A stretch of DNA of 64,000 nt from REBR01 sp033721915 (lineage in GTDB: Bacteria; Pseudomonadota; Gammaproteobacteria; Pseudomonadales; Oleiphilaceae), in assembly GCA_033721915.1 (NCBI GenBank), contig JAWWAC010000009.1:1-64000 (forward strand). The letters are read 5' to 3'. Below the pieces are notes generated by a model that was not told the DNA's origin, ran no database searches, and saw only the letters and a list, made by a program, of their open reading frames with translations. The first letter of the stretch is position 1. Each line of letters opens with the position of its first letter. Of this stretch, positions 63,969 through 64,000 are shown piece by piece. Made by a program: the position numbers and the translations under genes.

Positions 63969-64000
63969 ATGGAACTTATCATCCTCACCGCCGGAATCAT
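63969..64000 (+). CDS. atpE: ATP synthase F0 subunit c, 5' end only
   Basis: ATG 63969 with a TAGGAG ribosome binding site starts MELIILTAGI and runs off the window. Position directly after atpB and the hydrophobic start fit subunit c, the c-ring protein. Confidence 0.8.
   Translation, partial: MELIILTAGI

Overview
The window is chromosomal DNA of a GC-rich gammaproteobacterium and covers the replication-origin neighbourhood. Evidence is the marker order atpB-atpI-parB-parA-rsmG-mnmG at the right end, and mnmE-yidC-yidD-rnpA-rpmH facing dnaA-dnaN-(ABC1 kinase)-recF-gyrB in the middle. The layout and the TGTTCCACGTGGAACA-type parS sites resemble Pseudomonadales/Oceanospirillales. I cannot name the genus. 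No rRNA, tRNA, CRISPR array, insertion sequence or prophage was found.

Left part (1-27 kb): accessory and metabolic genes. These are the end of a TonB-dependent receptor with a PepSY membrane protein; a dabA-dabB inorganic-carbon uptake pair with a divergent LysR regulator; a Mak-type fructokinase; small conserved proteins; a YrbG-type cation antiporter; two large lipoprotein hydrolases with the same N-terminal layout; a D-aminoacylase-type amidohydrolase; a membrane diguanylate cyclase; a site-2-type protease with CBS domains; a YbfB-type MFS transporter, a GST, and an FMN-dependent alpha-hydroxy-acid oxidase.

Origin part (27-41 kb): gyrB and recF are followed upstream by about 1.9 kb without an intact gene. 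It holds two roughly 400-bp structured elements in inverted orientation, whose stems differ in sequence but stay paired, and a DUF2914 gene broken by a frameshift and an in-frame TGA. Next come an ABC1/UbiB-family kinase, dnaN and dnaA, then a 719-bp intergenic region with DnaA boxes and a cruciform-like inverted repeat (likely oriC), and the rpmH-rnpA-yidD-yidC-mnmE cluster. Two parS sites lie inside recF.

Right part (41-64 kb): a catalase-like protein with a highly charged insertion; a zinc-uptake operon (His-rich outer-membrane protein, binding protein, ATPase, permease) behind a clear Zur-type operator; a two-domain DsbA-like protein divergent from a GST; a DmdC-type acyl-CoA dehydrogenase; an RND efflux adaptor and pump; an EAL protein; a second DnaA-box-bearing intergenic region before mnmG; then rsmG, parA, parB and the start of the ATP synthase operon behind a good sigma70-type promoter.

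Composition: wherever I checked codon by codon, rare A-ending codons sit mostly immediately before a CTG leucine codon, a strong context rule for a GC-rich genome.
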